Positions 1 through 8,664 of a stretch of 54,081 nucleotides of DNA are shown piece after piece. The notes beneath the pieces were generated by a model. It did no database searches and was not told the origin of the DNA. It was given only the letters and a program-made list of their open reading frames with translations. Location: the NCBI RefSeq assembly GCF_004296405.1, contig NZ_PSRR01000015.1, positions 1 to 54,081 of the forward strand. Reading direction: 5' to 3'. Numbering within the stretch: position 1 is the stretch's first letter; each line of letters starts with the position of its first letter. Source of the DNA: Bradyrhizobium sp. Leo170 (GTDB lineage Bacteria; Pseudomonadota; Alphaproteobacteria; Rhizobiales; Xanthobacteraceae). The position numbers and the translations under genes were made by a program.

Positions 1-1028
1 CGAACCGTTGCCGCCGGCGCAGGCGCAGCGGGAGCCGCGGCGGCGGCGTTGCGGGCGATCGCGGCCTGCTCGATGCCGGTCGCAACCACGGATACGCGGA
101 TGATGCCGTCGAGCGTCTCGTCGAAGGTGGCGCCGACGATGATGTTGGCGTCGGGGTCGACCTCCTCACGGATGCGGGTGGCGGCCTCGTCGACTTCGAA
201 CAGGGTGAGATCCTTGCCGCCGGTGATCGAGATCAGGAGGCCCCTGGCACCCTTCATCGAGGAGTCGTCGATCAGCGGATTGGCAATCGCGGCCTCGGCG
301 GCGGTGAGCGCGCGCTTCTCACCGGTCGCCTCGCCCGTGCCCATCATCGCCTTACCCATCTCGCGCATCACGGCGCGGACGTCGGCGAAGTCGAGGTTGA
401 TCAGGCCTTCCTTGACCATCAGGTCGGTGATGCAGGCAACGCCCGAGTAGAGCACCTGGTCGGCCATCGCAAAAGCGTCGGCGAAGGTGGTCTTCTCGTT
501 GGCGACCCGGAACAGGTTCTGGTTCGGGATGATCAGCAGGGTGTCGACCACCTTGTGCAGCTCGGAGATGCCGTTCTCGGCGGTGCGCATGCGGCGCTGG
601 CCTTCAAAGTGGAACGGCTTGGTCACCACACCGACGGTGAGGATGCCCATCTCGCGAGCGGTCTTGGCGATCACGGGAGCGGCGCCGGTGCCGGTGCCGC
701 CGCCCATGCCGGCGGTGACGAACACCATGTTGGCGCCGGTGAGGTGATCACGGAGTTCGTCGATGACCTCCTGCGCGGCGGCTGCGCCGACATCCGGCTG
801 CGAGCCGGCGCCGAGGCCCTGGGTCACCTGCGTGCCCATCTGGATGATGCGTTGCGCCTTCGACATGGTCAGCGCCTGCGCGTCCGTGTTGGCGACGACG
901 AAATCGACGCCCTGCAGCCCGGCGGTGATCATGTTGTTGACGGCATTGCCGCCCGCGCCACCGACGCCGAAGACGGTGATCCGCGGTTTCAGCTCGCTGA
1001 TGTCAGGAGGGGTCAGATTGAGTGCCAT
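1..1028 (-). CDS. ftsZ: Cell division protein FtsZ (3' end cut by window edge)
   Basis: FtsZ is the tubulin-like GTPase that polymerises into the Z-ring at mid-cell and recruits the divisome. About 342 N-terminal codons are visible, covering the whole GTPase domain and the start of the variable linker; the C-terminal part lies outside the window. The tubulin signature GGGTGTG is present near residue 107, and the N-terminal nucleotide-binding loop [13 protein letters not shown] begins near residue 21. The ATG at 1026-1028 is preceded by GAGAGG at a good distance. The Ala-rich stretch at the window edge fits the linker of alphaproteobacterial FtsZ. It is the last dcw gene seen here, 90 bp after ftsA, and that gap is long enough for its own promoter, although none was identified. 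Identification is very secure. Confidence 0.98.
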   Translation of the reverse strand, partial: MALNLTPPDISELKPRITVFGVGGAGGNAVNNMITAGLQGVDFVVANTDAQALTMSKAQRIIQMGTQVTQGLGAGSQPDVGAAAAQEVIDELRDHLTGANMVFVTAGMGGGTGTGAAPVIAKTAREMGILTVGVVTKPFHFEGQRRMRTAENGISELHKVVDTLLIIPNQNLFRVANEKTTFADAFAMADQVLYSGVACITDLMVKEGLINLDFADVRAVMREMGKAMMGTGEATGEKRALTAAEAAIANPLIDDSSMKGARGLLISITGGKDLTLFEVDEAATRIREEVDPDANIIVGATFDETLDGIIRVSVVATGIEQAAIARNAAAAAPAAPAPAATV

Positions 1029-1118
1029 GGTTGCCTCTCGATTACGCGCGCGCGTAGGTTCGCCCCGGCCTGCGGCCGCGGGAGCTGGTGAAAATCCTGT
1101 GGGCCTTATGAGTGGTCA

Positions 1119-2438
1119 TCAGAAGCCCTCGCGAAGCCATCGTCCGACCTTTCCGAAATAACCGTCAGTCCCTGTCTTGAGCTGCCGCGTGTGCCGCGGT
1201 TCGACATGTTCAAGGTGAGCGTATTGCGGATAGACCAGAAGCCCGGTGGGCACCGCGAACGACGGACCCTTGGCCTCGTTGGGCAGACGGCCGAAGCCGA
1301 GCGGACGGCCGATCCGCACCGGCCGATTGAGAATGCGGGTGGCGAGTTCGATCATGCCGGTGAGCTGCGAGGCGCCGCCGCTCAGCACGACCCGCGCCCT
1401 CGGCTCTGCCGCAAACGGGGAAGCCTTGAGCCGGTCCCGGACCATCTCAAAAATCTCCTCGGCGCGATGCCGGACGATGTTCGCAATCGTGGCGCGGGAG
1501 ACGATCTGCGGCGTGTCGCGTTCGTCGCCGGCGGTCGGGACCGACATCAGCTCGCGCGCATCCGAGCCGCCGGTCAGCACGGTGCCGTATAAAGTCTTGA
1601 TTCGCTCGGCATCCGCAATGCATGCGCCGATGCCGCGCGCAAGATCCATCGTGATGTGTTGCCCGCCGAGCGCAAATCCCGACGCGTGCACGAAGCGTCC
1701 CCCCGAATAGGTCGCGATCGTGGTCGAGCCGGCGCCCATCTCGACCACGGCGGCGCCGAGATCGGCTTCATCATCGGTGAGCACCGAGAGGCCGGCGACA
1801 TAGGAGCTCGCCGCCATCGCCTCGACGTTGAGGTGGCAACGCTCGACCACGAGCATCAGGTTCTTGGCGACGGTGGCGTCGGCCGTGACGACATTCATGT
1901 CGACGCCGAACTGACTCGCCACCATGCCGCGCGGGTCGCGGATGCCCTTGACGCCGTCGAGTGCGTAGCCGACTGGCAGCGCGTGCAGCACGGTGCGCCC
2001 GTGGGCGGTCGCGTGGATCATGCCGGCCGTGGTGACGCGGCTGATATCGGCTTCCGTCACCGAGCCGCCGCGAATGTCGGCGGCAGCCTCGACGAGCTGG
2101 CCGGCGGGCCGGCCGCCGGCGACCGGCAGCAGCACGGATTCGACTCGGACCTTGGCCATGCGCTCGGCCAGCGCCACCGCATGACGCACCGCCTTCTCGC
2201 ATTCGGCGAGATCGACCACCGCGCCGGCCTTGACGCCGCGCGACTGGATCTGGCTGTAGCCGATCAATTCCACCGCATGGGTGCGGCCGCGCAGGGCTTC
2301 GCTCGGCGGCGACGGCTTCAGCCGCGCGATCATGCAGGCGATCTTGCTGGTGCCGATATCGAGCGAAGCCACCAGCGCAGTGCGCTTGTGGGCCATCGGG
2401 CGCGTCTTCGGCGTCAGATTGCGATCCAGGACGGTCAT
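1119..2438 (-). CDS. ftsA: Cell division protein FtsA
   Basis: FtsA is the actin-like ATPase that tethers FtsZ filaments to the inner membrane and passes the signal to later divisome proteins. The 439-residue length is normal for alphaproteobacteria. The actin-fold phosphate-1 motif DIGTSK is at about residues 27-32. The extreme C-terminus (GKVGRWLREGF, about 429-439) has the amphipathic character of the membrane-targeting helix. The start codon overlaps the ftsQ stop by 4 bp (ATGA), which indicates translational coupling. An internal Met at residue 15 is a possible alternative start, because the first 14 residues are poorly conserved-looking. Function follows from the family and from the ftsQ-ftsA-ftsZ order. 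Confidence 0.97.
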   Translation of the reverse strand: MTVLDRNLTPKTRPMAHKRTALVASLDIGTSKIACMIARLKPSPPSEALRGRTHAVELIGYSQIQSRGVKAGAVVDLAECEKAVRHAVALAERMAKVRVESVLLPVAGGRPAGQLVEAAADIRGGSVTEADISRVTTAGMIHATAHGRTVLHALPVGYALDGVKGIRDPRGMVASQFGVDMNVVTADATVAKNLMLVVERCHLNVEAMAASSYVAGLSVLTDDEADLGAAVVEMGAGSTTIATYSGGRFVHASGFALGGQHITMDLARGIGACIADAERIKTLYGTVLTGGSDARELMSVPTAGDERDTPQIVSRATIANIVRHRAEEIFEMVRDRLKASPFAAEPRARVVLSGGASQLTGMIELATRILNRPVRIGRPLGFGRLPNEAKGPSFAVPTGLLVYPQYAHLEHVEPRHTRQLKTGTDGYFGKVGRWLREGF

Positions 2439-3433
2439 GCGTCACCGCCCTTCTTCTTCGACTTCTTGTCCTTGAACAGCTCTTCGCGCGCCTTTGCCGC
2501 TTCCTCGGCCAGTTGCACCGTCAGCCGGTCAGGCAGGCGCATGTCGACGGCGACGATGTCGCGCGAGAACAGCCGGTCTTCCTTGTCGAGCTTGGAGAGC
2601 GCGGCGAGCGCATTGCCGACGTCGTTCTCGGGCAGGCGGATGTCGAGCCCATCCTTGAGCCGCAGATTCCAGCGCCGTTCGCCAACGAAGATCGCGGCCT
2701 TGGTCACCGAACGCACCTGCGGATAGCGGTCGAGCAGCGCCAGGAAGTCCTTGGCCCTGGTCTCGGCCCCCTTGCCGACCACGAGCGGCAACGTGAGGAA
2801 GCGGCGCGACACGTAGGGCTCGAGGACCGCGCCATCATCCGCGACTACGGACAGGCGCCCATCCTGCTGCCACAGCGCGAAAGCCTTGCGCTCGACGATG
2901 TCGATCTGGAGCTGGCCCGGATACAGCTTCAGGATCGTCGCGTCGGCGATCCAGGGATTGGCCTTCAGCCGATCGCGCACGGTCGCGGCATCCAGGAACA
3001 GCAGCGAGGAGCGACCGTTGACGCCGCCGATCGCCAGCACCTCGTCCTGGCTCAACTGCTTGCGGCCGTTGATGGCCACCGTGGTGATTCGGAAGCCCGC
3101 CGAGTTGGCGAGCGCATTGCGCGCATCCGAAAGCCCTGTGACGAATTCGTCGACATGGCCGCCCTTGACGATGCCGAGGCCGGCGCTGCCGAGCAGGATG
3201 AAGACGGTGGCGGCAAGACCGACGCGGCGCGGCAGATAGCGCTCGACCAGAAGGATGAAGCGGCTCGGCGGATCGCGATCGATCACCGGCGGGGCGCGGC
3301 GGGTACGACGACGGGCACGACGGTGGGCAAAATACTCGCGCAGCAGCACCGCCGCTCCAATAGCGGCTGCTTTCAGGTCAGCTTCGGGCCTCAGCGATCG
3401 CAGTGATCGAGTGAGGCGGCCTGCACCATCCAT
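2435..3433 (-). CDS. ftsQ: Cell division protein FtsQ
   Basis: FtsQ is a bitopic inner-membrane protein that links cytoplasmic and periplasmic divisome parts through FtsB and FtsL. The 332-residue protein has a basic Arg-rich cytoplasmic N-terminus (about residues 35-50), one membrane segment (about 70-88), then a POTRA domain (about 115-185) and the FtsQ beta domain. The Lys-rich C-terminal tail (KDKKSKKKGG) is typical of Bradyrhizobium-like FtsQ as I recall it. Its 3' end overlaps ftsA by 4 bp. Upstream lies a 446-bp gap with a palindromic repeat and a possible CtrA-like site, so ftsQA may have a local promoter as known in Caulobacter; this is inference. Confidence 0.95.
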   Translation of the reverse strand: MDGAGRLTRSLRSLRPEADLKAAAIGAAVLLREYFAHRRARRRTRRAPPVIDRDPPSRFILLVERYLPRRVGLAATVFILLGSAGLGIVKGGHVDEFVTGLSDARNALANSAGFRITTVAINGRKQLSQDEVLAIGGVNGRSSLLFLDAATVRDRLKANPWIADATILKLYPGQLQIDIVERKAFALWQQDGRLSVVADDGAVLEPYVSRRFLTLPLVVGKGAETRAKDFLALLDRYPQVRSVTKAAIFVGERRWNLRLKDGLDIRLPENDVGNALAALSKLDKEDRLFSRDIVAVDMRLPDRLTVQLAEEAAKAREELFKDKKSKKKGGDA

Positions 3434-3879
3434 TGCACGAGCTCGTCAAACCTTCTGCCCGCAACACGTTTGCGGGTCCTGGCGCACACAACGTCTCGGT
3501 GATGCCGGCCTGGGTGTCGAAGCCAGTAAGAAAGGCCCCCTGTCCCTCGTTACGCGTGTCGAAGTGAAAGTTCCCGCGACAGCTCACGCCCGGCAGCCAA
3601 GCGCTACATGCGCCGCCGGCGTTAACCTTCGGACTTCCTGGTAAACAAAAGGTAAAAGCGGTTAACGCGGAACGCGTTTTGATGAGCAATGTGCGTAGTT
3701 TGCCACGCAATCCTTAGGATTTTAGCAATCGCCCGGGGTTCCCGATTCGGCACGGAACCAGTTCCGGGTGCTTTTAGACGCGCGGGATACTCCCCCGTCA
3801 TTCCGAGGCGATGCGAAGCATCGAGCCCGGAATCCATTTCGCCGCTTGCGCCCGTAGCCCGATGGATTCCGGGTTCGCG
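3434..3879. other. Intergenic region between ddl and ftsQ
   Basis: This 446-bp gap is long for a dcw cluster. Its ddl-proximal part is a palindromic repeat (3797-3900, listed separately). The rest has AT-richer patches with GTTAAC at 3621 and 3661. Open frames across it show no recognisable protein and are judged spurious. It is the most likely place for a local promoter driving ftsQ-ftsA on the minus strand. Confidence 0.5.
3651..3666 (-). promoter_or_regulatory. Possible CtrA-like site upstream of ftsQ
   Basis: On the minus strand the sequence reads TTAA-CCGCTTT-TACC, close to the alphaproteobacterial CtrA consensus TTAA-N7-TTAA. It lies about 220 bp upstream of the ftsQ start, in the long ddl-ftsQ gap. 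CtrA control of ftsQA is known in Caulobacter. A motif this short can occur by chance, so the call is tentative. Confidence 0.22.
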
Positions 3880-3900
3880 CTACGCGCGCCCCGGAATGAC
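3797..3900. repeat. Palindromic dispersed repeat (GTCATTCCG type), ddl-ftsQ gap
   Basis: The element begins GTCATTCCGAGGCG and ends GCGCCCCGGAATGAC, and its ends are inverted complements. Internal sub-palindromes include GCGATGCGAAGCATCG and GGGTTCGCGCTACGCGCGCCCC. Similar copies occur at 4902, 7449, 21342, 22379 and 35478 in this window. The element contains the stop codon and last codons of ddl, so it overlaps a coding region. Confidence 0.85.
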
Positions 3901-4887
3901 GGAAGGACTTGTCCGCCGCCTGGCCAATTCGATCTGCTCTTGCAGGAAATCGACGAACTCGATGCCCTGCGCCTTGAGCGCCTTCGGATAGAGCGAGGCC
4001 TTGGTCAGCCCCGGCAGCGTATTGGTCTCAAGATAGATCGGGCCCTTGGCGGAGACGATGAAGTCGGTGCGGGAATAGCCGGCGCAGGACAACGCCCGGT
4101 GGGCGCGGAGCGCGAGGTCCATGATCGCGGCGCTGATATCAGGCGAAAAGCGCCCGGGGCAGATCTCCTGGGTCGATTTGAGCAGGTATTTTGCGGTGTA
4201 GTCGAACGCGCCCTCCGCCGGCACGATCTCGATCGGCGGCAGCGAGAAGATTGCGCCGTCGGACCGCTCCAGCACGCCGCAGGTTGCCTCCACGCCCGCA
4301 ACGAACGGCTCGATCAGATATTCCTCCGTCGCGGCGGCGTTGCGGACGGCGACGATGTCCTGCTTCGCGTTGACGAAGATCAGGCCGTAGCTTGATCCGT
4401 CGCGCGCAGGCTTGGCGATCAGCCTGCCGTATTCGGCGAAGGCAGCGTCGATCTCGTCGAGGGCGATGCCGCTCGGCGCCGGCACGCCCGCAATCGCCGC
4501 GAATCGCTTCGCCGCGACCTTGTCGAAGGCGAGATGCGAGGACGCCGAGCTGGAGCCGGTGAAGGGGATGCCGCGCATCTCGCACATCGCCTGCAATTCG
4601 CCGTTCTCCGCGCTGCCACCGTGCAGGCCAAGCACCAGCACGCGATCCTCGCGGGCGGCCTGGTCGAGCGCCTGCGCGAGCGGGATGCCGCGCGTGCCGG
4701 GCCTGAACTCGTCCTGGAAGGGCCTCACATGTTCGAGAAGCTGCTCGGACCGCACGACATGGACATTGTCAGCCACGTCCCAGAACCAGAGATCGGCCTC
4801 CGGCAAAGCCTGGTGCAGCGCCTGCGCGCTTGCCACCGAGACGAGGCGTTCCTTGTTGCTGCCGCCGAAGAGAATGGTCGTTCGCAT
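3880..4887 (-). CDS. ddl: D-alanine--D-alanine ligase
   Basis: This ATP-grasp ligase joins two D-alanines, and MurF adds the product to the UDP-MurNAc-tripeptide. The sequence shows FGGSNKERLVSVASA at the N-terminus (substrate loop), LHGGSAENGELQ near residue 93 (the LHG..GE.G region), an ATP-grasp centre with AKPARDGSSYG near 158, and ETNTLPGLT near 293, matching the family's E-(V/T)-NT-LPG-(M/L)-T. The position between murB and ftsQ is canonical. At 335 residues it is slightly longer than the usual 300-320. Its last residues (SVIPGRA) are encoded by a palindromic repeat, which probably displaced the original stop. Two ddl genes are common in proteobacteria, so ddlB is likely but not proven. 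Confidence 0.94.
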   Translation of the reverse strand: MRTTILFGGSNKERLVSVASAQALHQALPEADLWFWDVADNVHVVRSEQLLEHVRPFQDEFRPGTRGIPLAQALDQAAREDRVLVLGLHGGSAENGELQAMCEMRGIPFTGSSSASSHLAFDKVAAKRFAAIAGVPAPSGIALDEIDAAFAEYGRLIAKPARDGSSYGLIFVNAKQDIVAVRNAAATEEYLIEPFVAGVEATCGVLERSDGAIFSLPPIEIVPAEGAFDYTAKYLLKSTQEICPGRFSPDISAAIMDLALRAHRALSCAGYSRTDFIVSAKGPIYLETNTLPGLTKASLYPKALKAQGIEFVDFLQEQIELARRRTSPSVIPGRA

Positions 4888-4901
4888 CGCTGTTGCCTTC
4901 A

Positions 4902-4996
4902 GTCATTCCGGGATGGTCCGACAGGACCAGACCCGGAATCTTCTCTCCGTATAAGCTCTGGATTCCGGGTTCGCGCTTCGCGCGCCCCGGAATGAC
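4902..4996. repeat. Palindromic dispersed repeat (GTCATTCCG type), murB-ddl gap
   Basis: The gap between murB and ddl is nearly filled by a repeat that starts GTCATTCCGGGATGG and ends GCGCGCCCCGGAATGAC. The two ends are inverted complements, with an inner ATTCCGGGTTCGCGCTTCGCGCGCC arm. Its right edge touches the murB stop codon (4996-4998). Confidence 0.85.
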
Positions 4997-5916
4997 TACG
5001 GAATCCCGATTCGCTTGATTTCCCAGTGTAACTCGATTCCCGACGTCTCTTTCACCCGCTGCCGCACGGTTTCGCCGAGCGTCTCGATATCGCGTCCGGT
5101 GGCATTGCCGGTGTTGATCAGGAAATTGCAGTGCATCTCCGAGACCTGGGCGCCGCCGACGCGCAAGCCGCGGCAGCCGGCGGCATCGATCAATTTCCAG
5201 GCGCTGTTGCCCGGCGGGTTCTTGAACGTCGAGCCGCCGGTCTTCTCGCGAATCGGCTGCGCGGTCTCGCGGTGGGCCTGCACCTCGTTCATGCGCGCGC
5301 GGATCGCCTCGGGCGCAGTGATCCTGCCGCGAAAGCGCGCGGAGGTGAAGATGATCGAGGGATCGACGCCGCTGCTGCGATAGACGAATTTCATGTCGGA
5401 ATTGGTGAACACATGCTTGTTGCCGTCGCGGCCGATTCCGGTGGCATCCAGCAGCACATCCTTGGTCTCGCCGCCGTTGGCGCCCGCATTCATGCGCAGC
5501 GCACCGCCGACGGTGCCGGGGATGCCGAAGAAAAACTCCATGCCGCCGATATCAGCCGCAGCCGCCGTCTCCGCCACGCGCTTGTCGAGCGCTGCGGCGC
5601 CGGCGCTCACGATGTCGCCTTCGGCCCTGGTCTCGCCGAATGCGCGCGGCGCGAGGCGAATCACGACGCCCGGCATGCCGCCGTCGCGCACGATCAGGTT
5701 CGAGCCGACGCCGACGACATAGACAGGCAACTCCTGCGGCAAGCGCGCCTGGAAATAAGCAAGGTCGTCTTCGTCCGCCGGCGTGAACAGCACCTGCGCC
5801 GGTCCGCCGACGCGAAACCAGGTCAATTCCGCCAGCGACTGGTTCGCCAGCAGCCGCCCGCGCAGTTCCGGCATCGCGGCTTTCAGCTCTGGCGTGATGT
5901 CGGGGAAACCGGCCAC
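4996..5916 (-). CDS. murB: UDP-N-acetylenolpyruvoylglucosamine reductase
   Basis: MurB is a cytoplasmic FAD enzyme that reduces UDP-GlcNAc-enolpyruvate with NADPH to UDP-MurNAc. The 306-residue length is that of the type without the extra E. coli-type loop. The FAD-binding PCMH fold shows [12 protein letters not shown] (about residues 70-81) and [20 protein letters not shown] (about 128-149). The catalytic serine lies in GGSTFKNP near 220, and the conserved acid lies in [10 protein letters not shown] at the C-terminus. Translation starts at a GTG, one base after the murC stop, so the two genes are probably coupled. The cluster position is normal. Confidence 0.97.
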   Translation of the reverse strand: MAGFPDITPELKAAMPELRGRLLANQSLAELTWFRVGGPAQVLFTPADEDDLAYFQARLPQELPVYVVGVGSNLIVRDGGMPGVVIRLAPRAFGETRAEGDIVSAGAAALDKRVAETAAAADIGGMEFFFGIPGTVGGALRMNAGANGGETKDVLLDATGIGRDGNKHVFTNSDMKFVYRSSGVDPSIIFTSARFRGRITAPEAIRARMNEVQAHRETAQPIREKTGGSTFKNPPGNSAWKLIDAAGCRGLRVGGAQVSEMHCNFLINTGNATGRDIETLGETVRQRVKETSGIELHWEIKRIGIP

Positions 5917-5917
5917 G

Positions 5918-7321
5918 CTAGCCCAACGCCTTCAATTCGCCGGGCAATGCGTAAGCCCATTGCGTGATGTTGCCGGCGCCGAGGCACACGACGAGATCGC
6001 CGGGCTTGGCAAGGTCGCGAACGATTTTCGCAAGCTCGCCGGCATTCGGCAGCGGGATCACGTCGCGATGGCCGTGTGCGCGCAGGCCGAGCACGAAATG
6101 ATCGCGGTCGATGCCCGGGATCGGCGCCTCGCCCGCCGGATAGACCTCGGCGACGACGACCGCATCGGCATCGTTGAAGCAGGTGCAGAATTCCTCAAAC
6201 AGCGACTGCAGGCGGGTGAAACGATGCGGCTGCACCACGGCGATGATCCTGCCGCTGTAGGACTCGCGCGCCGCCTTCAAGACCGCAGCGATCTCGACGG
6301 GATGGTGGCCGTAATCGTCGATCACGATGACGCCGTTCCATTCGCCGGTCTTGGTGAAGCGCCGCTTCACGCCGCCGAAGCCTGCGATGGCCTTGCGGAT
6401 CGCTTCGTCGGAAATGCCGAGCTCATGCGCAACCGCAATCGCCGCGGTGGCATTCAACGCGTTGTGGCGGCCGGGCATCGGCAGCACGATATCCGAGATC
6501 TCGTGCACCACGTCGGTTTTGCGGTTGCGGAAGGAGACCTTGAACTTCGAGCCGCCGGGAATCGGCTGCAGGTCGACCAGCCGCGCATCGGCCTGCGGAT
6601 TTTCGCCATAGGTGATGATGCGACGGTCCTCTATGCGGCCGACGATCGTCTGCACCACCGGGTGGTCGATGCACATCACCGCGAAGCCATAGAACGGCAC
6701 GTTCTCGACGAAGGCGCGGAACGCATCCTGCACGGCCTCGAAGGTCTTGAAGTGGTCAAGATGCTCGGGGTCGACATTGGTGACGATGGCGACATCCGTC
6801 GGCAGTTTCAGGAACGTGCCGTCGCTTTCGTCGGCTTCCACCACCATCCAGTCGCCTGCGCCCAATCGCGCATTGGTGCCATAGGCATTGATGATGCCGC
6901 CATTGATCACGGTCGGATCGAAATCGCCGGCATCGAGCAGCGCTGCGACCATCGAGGTGGTCGTGGTCTTGCCATGGGTGCCGGCGATGGCGACGCAGCT
7001 CTTCAGCCGCATCAATTCGGCGAGCATCTCGGCACGGCGCACCACGGGAATGCGCTGCGCGCGCGCCGCCATCAGTTCCGGATTGTCGCGCTTGATCGCG
7101 GTCGAGACCACGACGACGTCGGCGCCGTTGATGTTCTCGGCCTTGTGGCCGACCGAAACCTTGACTCCCTTCTCGCGCAGCCGCGCGACATTGCCGCTCT
7201 CGGACGCGTCAGAGCCCTGCACGGTGTAACCGAGATTGCAGAGCACCTCGGCAATGCCGCTCATGCCGATGCCGCCGATCCCGATGAAGTGGATAGGTCC
7301 GATCTCGCGCGGCAGTCTCAT
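5918..7321 (-). CDS. murC: UDP-N-acetylmuramate--L-alanine ligase
   Basis: MurC adds L-Ala to UDP-MurNAc using ATP, the first amino acid step of the Mur pathway. The 467-residue protein has the N-terminal UDP-binding motif [12 protein letters not shown] (about 11-22), the Mur P-loop GTHGKTT (114-120), the central [10 protein letters not shown] motif near 200, and [10 protein letters not shown] in the C-terminal ligase domain. It is followed by murB after one base. Upstream, a 217-bp gap with two palindromic repeats separates it from murG, so the murG-murC part of the transcript may be processed or separately expressed. Confidence 0.97.
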   Translation of the reverse strand: MRLPREIGPIHFIGIGGIGMSGIAEVLCNLGYTVQGSDASESGNVARLREKGVKVSVGHKAENINGADVVVVSTAIKRDNPELMAARAQRIPVVRRAEMLAELMRLKSCVAIAGTHGKTTTTSMVAALLDAGDFDPTVINGGIINAYGTNARLGAGDWMVVEADESDGTFLKLPTDVAIVTNVDPEHLDHFKTFEAVQDAFRAFVENVPFYGFAVMCIDHPVVQTIVGRIEDRRIITYGENPQADARLVDLQPIPGGSKFKVSFRNRKTDVVHEISDIVLPMPGRHNALNATAAIAVAHELGISDEAIRKAIAGFGGVKRRFTKTGEWNGVIVIDDYGHHPVEIAAVLKAARESYSGRIIAVVQPHRFTRLQSLFEEFCTCFNDADAVVVAEVYPAGEAPIPGIDRDHFVLGLRAHGHRDVIPLPNAGELAKIVRDLAKPGDLVVCLGAGNITQWAYALPGELKALG

Positions 7322-7335
7322 GGTTCGTTTCCCTC

Positions 7336-7420
7336 GTCATGCCCGGCGCTTGCCCGGTCACCCACGAATCTCCTGCCCTTCATGCAAGACGCGGATGGCC
7401 GGGACAAGACCGGCCATGAC
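7336..7420. repeat. Palindromic dispersed repeat (GTCATGCCCGG type), murG-murC gap
   Basis: The element starts GTCATGCCCGGCGCTTGCC and ends GGGACAAGACCGGCCATGAC, so its ends are imperfect inverted complements. A central GCGGATGGCC portion resembles the copy at 9923-10010. Confidence 0.8.
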
Positions 7421-7448
7421 GCCGGAACACGGAAATTCGCGGTTTTTC

Positions 7449-7532
7449 GTCATTCCGGGGCGCTCGCGGCGCGAGCGAACCCGGAATCTCGAGATTCCGG
7501 ATCAGTCCGCTTCGCGGCCTGTCCGGAATGAC
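7449..7532. repeat. Palindromic dispersed repeat (GTCATTCCG type), murG-murC gap
   Basis: This second repeat in the same gap starts GTCATTCCGGGGCGCTCG and ends GCCTGTCCGGAATGAC. It carries an internal GGAATCTCGAGATTCC palindrome. Two different repeat families side by side make this the most repeat-loaded junction of the dcw cluster. Confidence 0.82.
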
Positions 7533-7538
7533 TCCTGG

Positions 7539-8639
7539 TCAAATTCCAGCCACTTTCACCACCAGATCGGCCAGCCGTTCGGCGGCGTCGAGCCGGCCGG
7601 CGCCGCGCGCGGCTGCCGCCATCGCCGTCAATTTCTCAGGTTCGGCCGCGAAAGCAGAGATTTCGGCCGCCAACCGGCCTTGCGTGAATTCCGCCTGCGC
7701 AATCCGCAGCGCGCCGCCGGCCTGCGACAGCACGCCGGCATTGGCGAACTGGTCCTGGTCGATCGCGCCGGGCAGCGGCACCAGGATCGAGGGCCGGCCG
7801 ATCGCGGCGAGCTCGGCGACGGTGCCGGCACCGGAGCGCGAGATCACGAGATGGCTGGCGGCGAGTCTTGCCGGCAGGTCGGCGAAGAACGGCGCGAGCT
7901 CGGCATTGATCTTGAGGTTGTCATAGACCGCGCGCACCCGCGCCATGTCCTCCTCCCGCACCTGCTGGGTGAGGATCAGGCGGCTCCACAGCGCGGGCTC
8001 GAGCTTTTCGATCGCGCCGGGCACGATATCACTCATCACCCGCGCGCCCTGGCTGCCGCCGACCACGAGCAGACGCAGCGGGCCGTTCGGCTCCGGCGTG
8101 GCAAACGGCACCGCGGCAGCCGCGAGGACCGCGGGCCGCATCGGCGTGCCGACGGTGGTGGTCTTGCCGGCCAGCGCCGGATCGCGATCGAGCACGCCGG
8201 GCAGCGAGGTCGCAATCGCATTGACGCGGCTGGAGAGGAAGCGATTGGCGCGGCCGAGCACCGCGTTGGCGTCATGGATGATGCCGGGCACGCCGAGCAG
8301 CCGTGCGGCGAGCAGCGGCGGCACCGTGGGATAGCCGCCGAAGCCGACCACCGCGGCCGGCTTCAGACGGCGCACCAGATTGGCGGCAACCACGATACCG
8401 TAGCCGAGCGTGATCGCGGTGCGGGCGAGCGTGATTGGATTGCGTCCGCGCACCGTCTCGCTCGGCACCACATCGATATTTTCCTTGGAGAACAGTCCGC
8501 TGTAGCGCAGCGCGCGGGCGTCGGTCGCGAGCCGCACGCGCAGGCCGCGCTTGATCAGTTCCACGCCGAGCGCTTCGGCGGGGAACAAATGGCCGCCGGT
8601 GCCGCCGGCCGCAAGCAGGATGAGGGGCGCGTTGTCCAT
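7539..8639 (-). CDS. murG: UDP-GlcNAc--MurNAc-pentapeptide-PP-undecaprenol GlcNAc transferase
   Basis: MurG is a GT-B glycosyltransferase on the inner face of the cytoplasmic membrane. It transfers GlcNAc onto lipid I to make lipid II. The 366-residue protein has the N-terminal glycine loop AAGGTGGHLFPA (about residues 10-21), GGYPTVPPLLAA near 100, VVGGSQGARVMSD near 191 at the start of the second Rossmann domain, and SRSGAGTVAELAAIGRPSILVPLP near 268 for UDP-GlcNAc binding. It starts 25 bp after ftsW. The last codons lie close to a palindromic repeat. Confidence 0.97.
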   Translation of the reverse strand: MDNAPLILLAAGGTGGHLFPAEALGVELIKRGLRVRLATDARALRYSGLFSKENIDVVPSETVRGRNPITLARTAITLGYGIVVAANLVRRLKPAAVVGFGGYPTVPPLLAARLLGVPGIIHDANAVLGRANRFLSSRVNAIATSLPGVLDRDPALAGKTTTVGTPMRPAVLAAAAVPFATPEPNGPLRLLVVGGSQGARVMSDIVPGAIEKLEPALWSRLILTQQVREEDMARVRAVYDNLKINAELAPFFADLPARLAASHLVISRSGAGTVAELAAIGRPSILVPLPGAIDQDQFANAGVLSQAGGALRIAQAEFTQGRLAAEISAFAAEPEKLTAMAAAARGAGRLDAAERLADLVVKVAGI

Positions 8640-8664
8640 GGCCTCAAATAGCCGACGGCGCTAG

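Noticed and set aside
7236..8651. Plus-strand open frame opposite murG and across two repeats
   Set aside because: Antisense of murG with compositionally biased sequence; the 5' part derives from palindromic repeats.
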